From positions 248,001 to 312,000 of the forward strand of contig NZ_CP051155.1 of assembly GCF_012277275.1 (NCBI RefSeq): 64,000 nucleotides of DNA, read 5' to 3'. Below are positions 37,590 to 45,924 of the stretch, piece by piece (position 1 is the stretch's first letter; each line of letters starts with the position of its first letter). The notes under the pieces were generated by a model. The model did no database searches. It saw nothing but the letters and a program-made list of their open reading frames with translations, and was not told the DNA's origin. The position numbers and the translations under genes are program-made. Origin of the DNA: Gephyromycinifex aptenodytis. Its GTDB lineage: Bacteria; Actinomycetota; Actinomycetes; Actinomycetales; Dermatophilaceae.

Positions 37590-38822
37590 TCAGCTGAGAG
37601 ACCCTGACTTGCGCTTGTTGAGAAGGTCGAACGCGACGGCGACGATAAGGACCAGGCCCTTGATTGCCATCTGCCATGCGGGGTCGACGGCGAGAATGGA
37701 CAGGCCGATGTTGAGCACACCCATGATCAGGGCGCCAAGGATGGCGCCGGAGATCCTACCGACGCCGCCCGTCACGGCGGCGCCTCCGATAAAGCAGGCG
37801 GCGATAGCGTCGAGTTCGTAGCTGGTGCCAGCGGCGGCCACGGCAGCCCCAGCCCTCGATGTGACAACCACCCCGGCGAGGGCGGCGAGCGTGCCCATGA
37901 GGACAAAGACCCGGAAGGTGTCGCGCTTGACGTTGACGCCCGACAGTTCCGCGGCGCGGTAGTTCCCACCGATGGCGTAGATGTTCCGTCCGAAGCGGGT
38001 GCTGCGGAGCACAAACGTGAAGATGGCTATCAGGATGGCGATGATGACCAGGACGACAGGGAAGCCATCCGTGGACAGGCCCAACCGGTAGGCCAGCAGC
38101 AGCAGCAGGACGACGATGCCGATAGTGCGTCCCCAGAATAGGGCTGGGCTCTCTAGCGGGATGTTGCGGGAAGCAGCGATGCGCCGCTGGCGCTGAGCAG
38201 TGAACAGGGTTGCTCCTGCAGCCAGGGTGCCGATGAGCAGGGTGACACCGTCTATGTAGCCGAGGCTTGGGGTGTTGGTGAAGCCCAGAAAGTTAGGCAG
38301 GGCCCCGTTGCCGATGTTGATGAAGGCGCCGGGGAAACCCGAGATTGTCTGCCCGACCAACAGCTGGGCGAAGCCGCGGAAGACGAGCATGCCGCCCAAG
38401 GTGACGATGAAGGCAGGGATGCCGATGTAGGCGATCCAAAACCCCTGCCAAACGCCAACTAAGGCACCGACGGCCAGGGCCAGGAGAATGGCGAGGGGCC
38501 ACGAGACGTGCCACTGGGCAATTGCAATACCGACAACACCACCGATCATGGCGACCGTGGAGCCGACGGACAGGTCGATATGGCCAGCGATGATGACGAG
38601 CATCATACCGATCGACAAGATCATGACGTAGGCGTTCTGCTGCACCAGGGACGCAATGTTGTCGGGGGCGAGTAGTCGACCGCCGGTGAGGACTTGGAAC
38701 AGCACGATGAGCCCGAGCAGGGCGATGATGAGCCCGGACTCGCGCAGGTTGAGGCTGGCGAACCGTTGGCCAAGAGTGGGGTGGTTGTCGGGGGAGGCCG
38801 GAGGCGTGATGGGGGTGCTCAT
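37590..38822 (-). CDS. mmsB: Monosaccharide ABC transporter permease (MmsB/XylH type)
   Basis: A 410-residue permease of the ribose/xylose (CUT2) class with about 10-11 hydrophobic segments. Family landmarks: IILSIGMMLVIIAGHIDLSV-type segment (here MILSIGMMLVIIAGHIDLSV), GTVAMIGGV, the loop RFGRNIYAIGGNYRAAELSG with VNVKRDTFRVFVLMG, and the C-terminal GRISGAILGALIMGVLNIGL. It overlaps the ATPase gene by 4 bp (ATGA) and ends the operon. It forms the membrane channel for the ChvE-like binding protein; xylose is the likely main substrate from the neighbouring xylA and xylB. Confidence 0.93.
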   Translation of the reverse strand: MSTPITPPASPDNHPTLGQRFASLNLRESGLIIALLGLIVLFQVLTGGRLLAPDNIASLVQQNAYVMILSIGMMLVIIAGHIDLSVGSTVAMIGGVVGIAIAQWHVSWPLAILLALAVGALVGVWQGFWIAYIGIPAFIVTLGGMLVFRGFAQLLVGQTISGFPGAFINIGNGALPNFLGFTNTPSLGYIDGVTLLIGTLAAGATLFTAQRQRRIAASRNIPLESPALFWGRTIGIVVLLLLLAYRLGLSTDGFPVVLVIIAILIAIFTFVLRSTRFGRNIYAIGGNYRAAELSGVNVKRDTFRVFVLMGTLAALAGVVVTSRAGAAVAAAGTSYELDAIAACFIGGAAVTGGVGRISGAILGALIMGVLNIGLSILAVDPAWQMAIKGLVLIVAVAFDLLNKRKSGSLS

Positions 38823-40384
38823 GCTGCAACTTCCTTGGTCGCGGTCATAAGACGCATCAGCGTCTCCTGACTGAAATCGGGTCGGGCGACTTCGCCGGTA
38901 AGGCGGCCTTCATTAAGGGTGTAGATGCGATCACACAGACCGATCAGCTCAGGCATTTCCGAGGAAATGACCAGTACTCCGCGGCCGCTGTCGGCCAGCT
39001 CGTTGATGATCGTGTAGATCTCGAACTTCGCACCGACGTCGATTCCGCGGGTGGGCTCGTCCAGGATTAGCACTTGAGGGTCGGTGTACATCCACCGCGC
39101 CAAGGACACCTTCTGCTGGTTTCCGCCCGACAGGTTTGCGACCGTTGTCTCCACGCTGCGGGTCTTGATGTTGAGGTCTCGGCGGTATGTGTTGGCGACT
39201 TCTCTTTCGCCGTGCAGGTCCAGGATTCCGTGGCGTGTCAGCTTGCCCAGACCGGAGGCAGAGACGTTCTCCCGGATCGGACCGATGAGATTTAGTCCAA
39301 GGTCCTTGCGGTCTTCAGAGACGTAGGCGATGCCGTTGGCGATGGCCTTGGGCACGCTGGAAGTGTCTACTTCGTGACCCTCGAGCAGGACCCTACCGCC
39401 GCGGTAGCGGCCAAAAGAATGCCCGAAGATGCTCATGGCCAGTTCGGTGCGTCCCGCTCCCATCAGGCCGGCGATCCCGACGATTTCTCCGCGGTGCAGG
39501 GAGATGGAGATGTTGTCGGAGGACAGCCGTCCTGGGATGTGGGGGTGCTCCACGCTCCACTCTTCGACACGCAGGAGCTCAGCGCCGATGTCTGGTGTGT
39601 GGTCGGGGTAGCGATTGTCAAGGCTGCGGCCCACCATGCCGCGGATGATGCGGTCCTCGTTTGCGGCCTCTGGTCCATGCATGGGCAGGGTCTCGATGGT
39701 TTCCCCATCACGAATAATGGTGGTGACATCAGCGATGTCAGCGATCTCGTTGAGCTTGTGGGAGATGATCACGCATGTCACTCCCTCAGCGCGTAGCTGG
39801 CGCACGAGTTCTAGGAGCTGTGCAGAGTCGTCATCGTTCAGTGCGGCGGTGGGTTCGTCCAGGATCAGCAGCTTCACACGCTTAGACAGGGCCTTGGCGA
39901 TCTCCACGAGCTGCTGCTTGCCCACCCCGATGGAACCCACCAGGGTGGAGGGATCCTCATCAAGGCCAACCTTGGCAAGGAGACGCTCAGCTTCAGTGCG
40001 CATGGCGCCCCACTGGATGCGGCCATGCTTGGTGGGCTGCTGGCCCAGGTAGATATTCTCCAGGATCGACAGGTTTGGACACAGCGCAAGTTCCTGGTGG
40101 ATGATCACGATCCCCACCGCTTCGGAGTCTCGTACGGTCCTGAACTTCGCCGGGGTGGCGTCGTAGATGATCTCGCCGCCGAAGCTGCCGTGGGGATAGA
40201 CCCCTGACAACACCTTCATCAAGGTCGACTTTCCGGCGCCGTTCTCCCCGCAGATGGCATGGACTTCGCCGCGGCGTACCGCCAGGTCGACCCGTTTAAG
40301 GGCGTGGACGGGGCCGAAGGACTTCTCGATGCCCTTCATCTCCAGGATGACCGGGCCCTGGGTGGTGTCGTTCATGGCGATCAC
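38819..40384 (-). CDS. mmsA: Monosaccharide ABC transporter ATP-binding protein (MmsA/XylG type)
   Basis: A double-cassette ATPase of 521 residues, as in all CUT2 sugar importers. First cassette: Walker A GENGAGKSTLM, signature-like VGKQQLVEIAKAL, Walker B LLILDEPTAAL. Second cassette: degenerate Walker A GLMGAGRTEL, signature NLSGGNQQKVSLARWM, Walker B VLILDEPTRGIDVGAK. It begins with GTG overlapping the chvE stop (ATG nine bases later is an alternative) and overlaps the permease gene by 4 bp, so the three transporter genes are translationally coupled. Confidence 0.95.
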   Translation of the reverse strand: MIAMNDTTQGPVILEMKGIEKSFGPVHALKRVDLAVRRGEVHAICGENGAGKSTLMKVLSGVYPHGSFGGEIIYDATPAKFRTVRDSEAVGIVIIHQELALCPNLSILENIYLGQQPTKHGRIQWGAMRTEAERLLAKVGLDEDPSTLVGSIGVGKQQLVEIAKALSKRVKLLILDEPTAALNDDDSAQLLELVRQLRAEGVTCVIISHKLNEIADIADVTTIIRDGETIETLPMHGPEAANEDRIIRGMVGRSLDNRYPDHTPDIGAELLRVEEWSVEHPHIPGRLSSDNISISLHRGEIVGIAGLMGAGRTELAMSIFGHSFGRYRGGRVLLEGHEVDTSSVPKAIANGIAYVSEDRKDLGLNLIGPIRENVSASGLGKLTRHGILDLHGEREVANTYRRDLNIKTRSVETTVANLSGGNQQKVSLARWMYTDPQVLILDEPTRGIDVGAKFEIYTIINELADSGRGVLVISSEMPELIGLCDRIYTLNEGRLTGEVARPDFSQETLMRLMTATKEVAA

Positions 40385-41499
40385 TTCAGTCCCAGTTCGG
40401 CTGCTGAGTAGAAGCCGCCTTCGACCACGGTGCTGCGCACATTGTCGGCGGTGACCACAGTAGGGGTGAGCAGGAAGGTGGGGACCTTCACTTTGCCGTT
40501 GTCGTACTCCTTGCCTGGAGTGATCTCAACGGTCTGGCCCTTGACTAGTTGGTCCACCATCAGTGCGGCACGGTCGCCCAACAGCCGGGTGTCCTTCCAC
40601 ACCGTCATGGCCTGCTTACCGGCCAGGATGTTGAGAGTGTTGGCCTTGTCTGCGTCCTGTCCGGTGATCAGGGGCCAGTTGCTACCCGGTTTGAAACCAC
40701 GCGCGCCGATGGCCTGCTCAATGCCCAGGGCTAAGGAGTCGTTGGGGGAAAGAACCACGTCCAGCTTGGTGGAGCCGATATAGAAGGAGTTGAGGCGGGT
40801 CTGCATCTCCGACTGGGCTTTTGAGGAATCCCAGCCCAGGATTCCGATCTTCTTCCAGTCGGTTGGGCTGGCCGGAACCTTGCCAGACGGAGACACGAGC
40901 TTTCCAGCGGCCACGTAGGGCTGCAGCTTGCTCCACGCGCCAGCGAAGAACTGCGCCGCGTTGGGATCGTCAGGCGAACCACCGAAGATCTCGATGTTGA
41001 ACGGGCCCTTGCCTTTGTCGAGGCCCAGGTTCTCGACGATATACTCGCCTTGCAGTTCACCGACGTGGAAATTGTCGAAGGACACATAGTAGGACAGGCC
41101 GTCGGTGTTCTCGATGAGGCGGTCGTAGGCGAGGACGGGGATGTGCTTCGCCTTCGCCTGTGCGATCACCGGCCCGAGTACGGTCCCATCGATGGGGGCG
41201 ATGACCAAGACGTCGACGTTCTGGGTAATCATGTTCTGGAGCTGGCTGATCTGAACATCGGTTTTGTTATCGGCATACTGCACCGTGGTCTTGTAGCCCA
41301 TCCCCGTCAGCTTTTCGGATAGGTGGGCGCCATCACGATTCCAGCGCTCCAGAGACTTGGTGGGCATGGATACTCCGACGGTGGCGTTCGACGGATCGAT
41401 GGTGGCAGCAGTTTGGGTGGGGCGTTGCGAGACGCAACCACTCAGGGCGAGGCTGATCAGTATCGCCATGAAGGCGGCGAATAGAGGTTTGGTCTGCAT
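40381..41499 (-). CDS. chvE: Monosaccharide-binding lipoprotein (ChvE type)
   Basis: A 372-residue sugar-binding protein with a lipoprotein signal (lipobox LALSGC about residue 22). The mature part has the periplasmic-binding type I fold: VGVSMPTKSLERWNRDGAHL at the start, ITQNVDVLVIAPIDGTVL, IPVLAYDRLIENTD, VVLSPNDSLALGIEQAIGARG and WPLITGQDADKANTLNILAG. ChvE-like proteins bind several monosaccharides (glucose, galactose, xylose, arabinose). Here the setting between xylB and the MmsA/MmsB genes points to xylose. It lies 48 bp downstream of xylB on the same strand. Confidence 0.93.
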   Translation of the reverse strand: MQTKPLFAAFMAILISLALSGCVSQRPTQTAATIDPSNATVGVSMPTKSLERWNRDGAHLSEKLTGMGYKTTVQYADNKTDVQISQLQNMITQNVDVLVIAPIDGTVLGPVIAQAKAKHIPVLAYDRLIENTDGLSYYVSFDNFHVGELQGEYIVENLGLDKGKGPFNIEIFGGSPDDPNAAQFFAGAWSKLQPYVAAGKLVSPSGKVPASPTDWKKIGILGWDSSKAQSEMQTRLNSFYIGSTKLDVVLSPNDSLALGIEQAIGARGFKPGSNWPLITGQDADKANTLNILAGKQAMTVWKDTRLLGDRAALMVDQLVKGQTVEITPGKEYDNGKVKVPTFLLTPTVVTADNVRSTVVEGGFYSAAELGLK

Positions 41500-41547
41500 C
41501 GATTGACTCCTTTGTCACGGAGACGACGGGTCTCCACCGAAGATGGT

Positions 41548-42933
41548 TCAGGTCCAGCTGCCGGTGCGATCCCTCAAGCTGCGGTAGGCATCCAGTACCT
41601 GGGGGGTGGGTGCAGCCCCGACAACCTCAAGCTGCGTTTGCGACCATTGAGGCGGAGTATCGCCACCGGCGAGTGCCCACGCGGCCTGTGCTGCGGCGCC
41701 CAATGCCACGTATTCGCGGGGGGCAGGGCAGGAGACCTCACGGCCCAAGACGGCAGGAAGGATCTGGCGCACCGCGCTGCTTCGCGCGGCGCCGCCAATC
41801 AGCAGGATGCGTTGCGGGTTTTGGCCAGTCGACTGCCCTAGAAACTCCACAGCATCGGTCAAGGAACAGGCCAGCGCCTCCACATGGGCGCGTGCAATGT
41901 CCGCGCGCGTGGTGCTTGAGGTGATGCCGTGTAGGGTGCCGCTGGCCAACGGCCGGTTGGGGGTGCGCTCGCCATCCAAGTAGGGCAGAAGAACTGCACC
42001 GTTGGCCCCAGCCGGAGCCTGTAATGACAAGCGGGACAATTCGTCATGGTCAACAGCCAGCAAGGTGCAAGCCAGGTCTAGAATCTTGGCCGCATTGATG
42101 GTGCACACCAGGGGAAGCCAGCGACCTGTTGCATCGGCGAAACCCGTGACCAGGCCGGTGGGATCCATTGCAGGATGGTCGGAGACCATGGCTGCGACAC
42201 CTGATGTGCCGATGGACAGCGATATATCGCCGCTGGACATGTTCAGCCCCAGGGCCGCCGCCATGTTGTCGCCGGTCCCCGCGGCGACGATTGCTCCAGT
42301 GGCGGTGTGTCCCATGACCGCTGCCGGATGGTCGGCGATGGTGGGTAGCTCGATGTCGTGCCCGATCGCCTGGGCTGCCAGCTCAGGCGCCCAGGCGTTG
42401 CTGGTGGGGCAGAAGTACCCTGTACCCGACGCATCGCCGCGGTCGGTGAACCATTCACCCCCTACCGCCAAGGCATGCGAGACGTAGTCGTGGGGCAGGA
42501 CCACACGATGGGTTCGACGGGCGTTGTCCGCCTCGTTGTCGCGCATCCACCGCATCTTGGTGGAGGTGATCGAAGCCACGTGGACACTGCCCGTACGCCG
42601 CGCAGCCTCAGCGGGGCCGCCTAGCTCGGCGACGAGGTCCTCGGCCGCGGAACTCGAACGTGTGTCATTCCACAGCAGTGCCGGACGCACGACGCGATCT
42701 TGGCTATCGAGGGCGACCATGCCGTGCTGCTGGCCACCCACGGCCACGGCATCGGCCTGTTCGAGCAACCCGGTGGTGCTCTGGGTAAGCGCCCGCAACC
42801 AGGCCGCGGGATCTACCTCCGTACCGGCGGGATGGAGAAAGCGTTGTTCGGCCAGGATCGTTCCATCATCAGCGTCCACCAGGACGGCCTTGGTGGATTG
42901 CGTGGACGAGTCAATGCCCAGAACTTTGCTCAT
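41548..42933 (-). CDS. xylB: Xylulokinase
   Basis: Phosphorylates D-xylulose to xylulose-5-phosphate. A 461-residue FGGY-family kinase: the N-terminal phosphate loop GIDSSTQSTKAVLVDADDG, VAVGGQQHGMVALD, LWNDTRSSSAAEDLV, VVLPHDYVSHAL, the FGGY signature region, GTGDNMAAALGLNMSSGDIS and RILLIGGAARSSAVRQILP. Length is slightly short of 480-500 but complete. It starts 51 bp after the intrinsic terminator that separates it from xylA, so its expression depends on read-through or a local promoter. Confidence 0.94.
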   Translation of the reverse strand: MSKVLGIDSSTQSTKAVLVDADDGTILAEQRFLHPAGTEVDPAAWLRALTQSTTGLLEQADAVAVGGQQHGMVALDSQDRVVRPALLWNDTRSSSAAEDLVAELGGPAEAARRTGSVHVASITSTKMRWMRDNEADNARRTHRVVLPHDYVSHALAVGGEWFTDRGDASGTGYFCPTSNAWAPELAAQAIGHDIELPTIADHPAAVMGHTATGAIVAAGTGDNMAAALGLNMSSGDISLSIGTSGVAAMVSDHPAMDPTGLVTGFADATGRWLPLVCTINAAKILDLACTLLAVDHDELSRLSLQAPAGANGAVLLPYLDGERTPNRPLASGTLHGITSSTTRADIARAHVEALACSLTDAVEFLGQSTGQNPQRILLIGGAARSSAVRQILPAVLGREVSCPAPREYVALGAAAQAAWALAGGDTPPQWSQTQLEVVGAAPTPQVLDAYRSLRDRTGSWT

Positions 42934-42984
42934 GGTGGTGTCCTTAGGACCTCGGCTGCGCTGCCGGAAAAGAAGGGGAGAGGC

Positions 42985-43024
42985 AAAAAAGGTTGGGGGC
43001 CCGGGAGTGCCCGGGACCCCAACC
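42985..43024 (-). terminator. Intrinsic terminator between xylA and xylB
   Basis: Arms 42991-43005 and 43010-43024 form a 15-bp GC-rich stem with one mismatch and a 4-nt loop. Read on the minus strand it is followed by six U residues (42985-42990). It lies 7 bp after the xylA stop and 51 bp before the xylB start, so it would reduce transcription into xylB and the transporter. Confidence 0.88.
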
Positions 43025-43031
43025 GCGACAA

Positions 43032-44210
43032 TCAGCCGATCAGGTGCTGCAGTGCCATCTGGTGCAGCTTGACGAAGTGGTATTCACGCTCACCCAATGC
43101 CTTGGCGTCGAAGGGCTCCTCGGCGGCCAGGAAGTCGGCCACATTTTCGCCCTCAGCCAGCGTTGGCTCGCCCAGCTCAAAGATCGAGGCCTTCTTCATG
43201 ACTTCCTGCACCTCGGGATCCTTACGGAAGGCGCGGGCCTTGTCGGCCAACATGAGGTAAGAGTCCATGTTCGCCTGGGCGGACTCCCACACCCCTTCCA
43301 TTCCCTCGGTACGGCTCGGCTTGTAGTCGAAGTGGATGGGTCCGTCGTAGCGGGGAGCGTCCGGGCTGGCCGCGAAGCCGTTGACGAGTAGATCCACAGT
43401 GAAGAAGGCGCTCAACAGGTCGCCATGACCGAACACCAGGTCTTGGTCGTACTTGAGACCCTTTTGGCCGTTCAGATCGATGTGGAACAGCTTGTTGCAC
43501 ATCAGCGCCAGCGCCAGACCGTGGGTGTAGTTCAGGTTGGCCATCTGTTCGTGGCCAACCTCGGGGTTGAGGCCCACAATGTCGCCGTTGTCGAGCTGCG
43601 AGATCAGCGCTAATGCATGTCCGATAGAAGGTAGGAAAATATCGCCGCGGGGCTCGTTGGGCTTGGGCTCCAGAGCTATCCTCATGTCATACCCCTGGGA
43701 CTTGACGTAGCCTGCGACGACGTCCAAGCCCTCCGCGTAGCGGCGGTGCGCAGCCATAAGGTCCTTGGACGAGTCGTATTCGGCCCCCTCGCGACCACCC
43801 CACATGACGAATGTGGAAGCACCCATCTCGGCAGCCAGGTCGACATTCTTGAGAATCTTGCGCAGGCCGAAGCGACGCACCGAGCGATCGTTGGAGGTCA
43901 GGCCGCCGTCTTTGAAGACTGGGTGGGTGAACGTGTTGGTGGTCACCATCTCGATGACCAGACCGGCCTTGTCGGCCGCGTCCTTCAGCTGCTTGACGAT
44001 GCGCTCGCGTGTCGAGTCGTCGGCATCGAAGGGGAACACGTCGTTGTCGTGGAAAGTGATGCCCCAAGCGCCGAGCTCGGCGAGCTTGTCGGAGTACTGC
44101 CACGGATCGAGGCTGTCGCGGGTGTTGGAGCCGAAGGGGTCGACGCCTGTCCATCCGACGGTCCACAGACCGAACGAGAACTTGTCTTCTGCCGTTGGCT
44201 TCCGCACCAT
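43032..44210 (-). CDS. xylA: Xylose isomerase
   Basis: Interconverts D-xylose and D-xylulose with divalent metal ions. From ATG 44210, preceded by AGGAG, it has 392 residues ([20 protein letters not shown]), the actinobacterial class I length. Active-site stretches: [12 protein letters not shown] (catalytic His), [20 protein letters not shown] (metal Glu and Lys), [15 protein letters not shown] (Glu, His) and [20 protein letters not shown] (metal Asps). The divergent xylR starts 66 bp away with an operator-like repeat between them. xylB follows past a terminator. Confidence 0.97.
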   Translation of the reverse strand: MVRKPTAEDKFSFGLWTVGWTGVDPFGSNTRDSLDPWQYSDKLAELGAWGITFHDNDVFPFDADDSTRERIVKQLKDAADKAGLVIEMVTTNTFTHPVFKDGGLTSNDRSVRRFGLRKILKNVDLAAEMGASTFVMWGGREGAEYDSSKDLMAAHRRYAEGLDVVAGYVKSQGYDMRIALEPKPNEPRGDIFLPSIGHALALISQLDNGDIVGLNPEVGHEQMANLNYTHGLALALMCNKLFHIDLNGQKGLKYDQDLVFGHGDLLSAFFTVDLLVNGFAASPDAPRYDGPIHFDYKPSRTEGMEGVWESAQANMDSYLMLADKARAFRKDPEVQEVMKKASIFELGEPTLAEGENVADFLAAEEPFDAKALGEREYHFVKLHQMALQHLIG

Positions 44211-44224
44211 GACTGCTCCTCTTG

Positions 44225-44247
44225 AAGTTTGTTGTACCAAAAAACTT
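44225..44247. promoter_or_regulatory. XylR-type operator between xylA and xylR
   Basis: An inverted repeat with 10-bp arms (AAGTTTGTTG and CAAAAAACTT, 9 of 10 positions symmetric) separated by 3 bp. It resembles the known XylR operators of Gram-positive bacteria (AGTTTGTT half-sites). It sits between divergent xylA and the ROK regulator, in an A/T-rich patch of otherwise GC-rich DNA. Confidence 0.7.
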
Positions 44248-44276
44248 AATGGGGGGGACCGGTAGAGTCAAGAGCC

Positions 44277-45473
44277 ATGGAGACCAAACTTTCCAGTGTG
44301 CGGCAGGGAACGCTCAGGTCGCTGAACCTTGCCGTGGTGCTCCACGAAGTCCTCACCTCATCCACGCCGGTTTCGCGAGCCCACATCGCTCAGTCCACTG
44401 GAATGACGCGGTCCACCGTCGGCCGTCTCGTCGACGAGCTCGTAGCTGCGGGTCTGGTGGCCGAGCTCGAGGTCGTCACCGATGGGCGCCGTGGTCGGCC
44501 GGCCACGCCTTTGGTTGCCCCGCAGGGAACAGTTGCGGCGCTCGGGCTTGAGGTCAACGTCGGGTTGATTTGCGCCAGGGTGATCGACCTGAGCGGTCAG
44601 GTCTTGGCGCAACGAATCGTCACGGGCGACTATCGTCAATCCGAGCCAGCTGCAGTTCTGCGAGAGCTGGCCCTCCTCGCACGCTCCTGCCTAGATGAGG
44701 CGGGCACCTCGGTGCAGATTGTGGGGGCGGCCCTTGCTGTCCCGGGACTCGTAGACGGTGACTCCGGCGTGATCCTGCGCGCCCCCAACCTGGGGTGGCA
44801 GGACGTTGAGACGGCAGGTGCGTTTGCTGCCACCCAACTGCTTCCCCCGGCAATGGCGGTGCGCGTAGCCAATGAGGCTGACTGCTCCGCTGTCGTGGTC
44901 GCCCATGAGGCCCCGGGTCGGCCGTCAACGCTTCGTGACTTCCTCTACATCTCCGGCGAGATAGGCATCGGCTCTGCGCTCGTGTGGGGTGGAGAGGTGA
45001 GGCTTGGGCGGCACGGGTGGGCCGGCGAGATCGGGCACATGTGCATTGATCCGAACGGTCCTCGATGCGGTTGCGGGGCACGGGGATGTCTGGAGGTGTA
45101 CGCGGGTCAGTTAGCGATGTGTGATGCATGCTCCGTCAACGGCTTACCCGCGCTGCAGTCACTCCTCGATCAGGGCGATGTGCGGGCGCGCGAGGTTATC
45201 GCTGAAGCTGGGAGGGCCCTGGGTATCGCACTGGCGAACGCCCTGAACCTGTTGGACGTTTCGACGGTGGTATTGGGTGGTCATCTCGGTCAGCTGCAGG
45301 AGCAGTTGTGCCTCCATGCGATGGCTGAGCTGGATGAGCGGTTGCTGTCCTCGCCCTTTGGCAGGCCCGATCTCATGCCCACCGAGTTGGATGCGGCCTC
45401 GGCTGCCACTGGGGCCGCCTTCGGAGTGCTGGCCAGAGTGATCGAGGATCCATGCGCATCCATTCTCTCCTGA
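44277..45473 (+). CDS. xylR: ROK family transcriptional regulator, XylR type
   Basis: A 398-residue repressor. Residues about 1-75 hold a winged helix-turn-helix (STPVSRAHIAQSTGMTRSTV, then GRLVDELVAAGLV). The ROK sugar-kinase-like domain follows: LGLEVNVGLICARVIDLSGQ, VGAALAVPGLVDGDSG, the EIGHMCIDPNG signature and the zinc-binding CGCGARGCLEVYAG. Xylose-responsive ROK repressors have this build and are usually divergent from xylA, as here. It probably represses xylA, and perhaps xylB and the transporter, through the repeat at 44225-44247. Confidence 0.92.
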   Translation: METKLSSVRQGTLRSLNLAVVLHEVLTSSTPVSRAHIAQSTGMTRSTVGRLVDELVAAGLVAELEVVTDGRRGRPATPLVAPQGTVAALGLEVNVGLICARVIDLSGQVLAQRIVTGDYRQSEPAAVLRELALLARSCLDEAGTSVQIVGAALAVPGLVDGDSGVILRAPNLGWQDVETAGAFAATQLLPPAMAVRVANEADCSAVVVAHEAPGRPSTLRDFLYISGEIGIGSALVWGGEVRLGRHGWAGEIGHMCIDPNGPRCGCGARGCLEVYAGQLAMCDACSVNGLPALQSLLDQGDVRAREVIAEAGRALGIALANALNLLDVSTVVLGGHLGQLQEQLCLHAMAELDERLLSSPFGRPDLMPTELDAASAATGAAFGVLARVIEDPCASILS

Positions 45474-45912
45474 GGGGTACCGCTCGGATCTGTACCGGAT
45501 ATCGGTGGAAGAGCGCAGCCCCATTGGAGGCTCAATGCGGTGCCGTACGTTAGGTCGCGCTCGAACCTGATGGACATCGCGGGGAGCCCACCTGAGGCGT
45601 GTCTCGGCCCCCTGCTCCGGGGCCGATGCCGGTTTGGCCGGTCAGATCGGGACAGTTACCGGTGTGCACCTGTTGAACCTCCGGCAGCGAGCTTAGGGGG
45701 CTCGACGTCGGGCAAACTGCGGCGGAAGGCCTGGACTCGCACGGCAACACTCACATTCATTGGCTGACTGCCGCCCGGGCGAAGGCGAAGGCGATGGGAC
45801 AGTGTGCGCATGACTTCGCTCTAACAGGGAAAATCTACTCCGCCTTCTCACCAGTGCCGATCGATAGAGCGTGGACGGGGTCACCGAGACCCCGCCCACT
45901 GCCGACATCAAC
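45474..45912. other. Non-coding junction between xylR and the ABC-F gene, with rearranged repeats
   Basis: No supported gene in 439 bp. It contains a hairpin at 45604-45626 (8-bp stem) that may end xylR transcription. From 45767 onward it holds the shuffled pieces of the rlmA/MOSC locus described separately. A fragment there starts like the MOSC gene but stops after four codons (ATG ACT TCG CTC TAA). Confidence 0.6.
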
Positions 45913-45924
45913 TCACCCAGATGG
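45767..45924. repeat. Scrambled repeats of the rlmA-MOSC region
   Basis: Three blocks match sequences 4 kb downstream but in reversed order, all in the same orientation. Block A, 45767-45828, resembles 49960-50015, with a 6-bp insertion. Block B, 45846-45880, matches 49925-49959 at 33 of 35 positions. Block C, 45882-45924, matches 49267-49309 inside rlmA at 41 of 43. Block C contains the stop codon of the ABC-F gene. The differences suggest pieces of a diverged homologue rather than a fresh copy. Confidence 0.85.
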
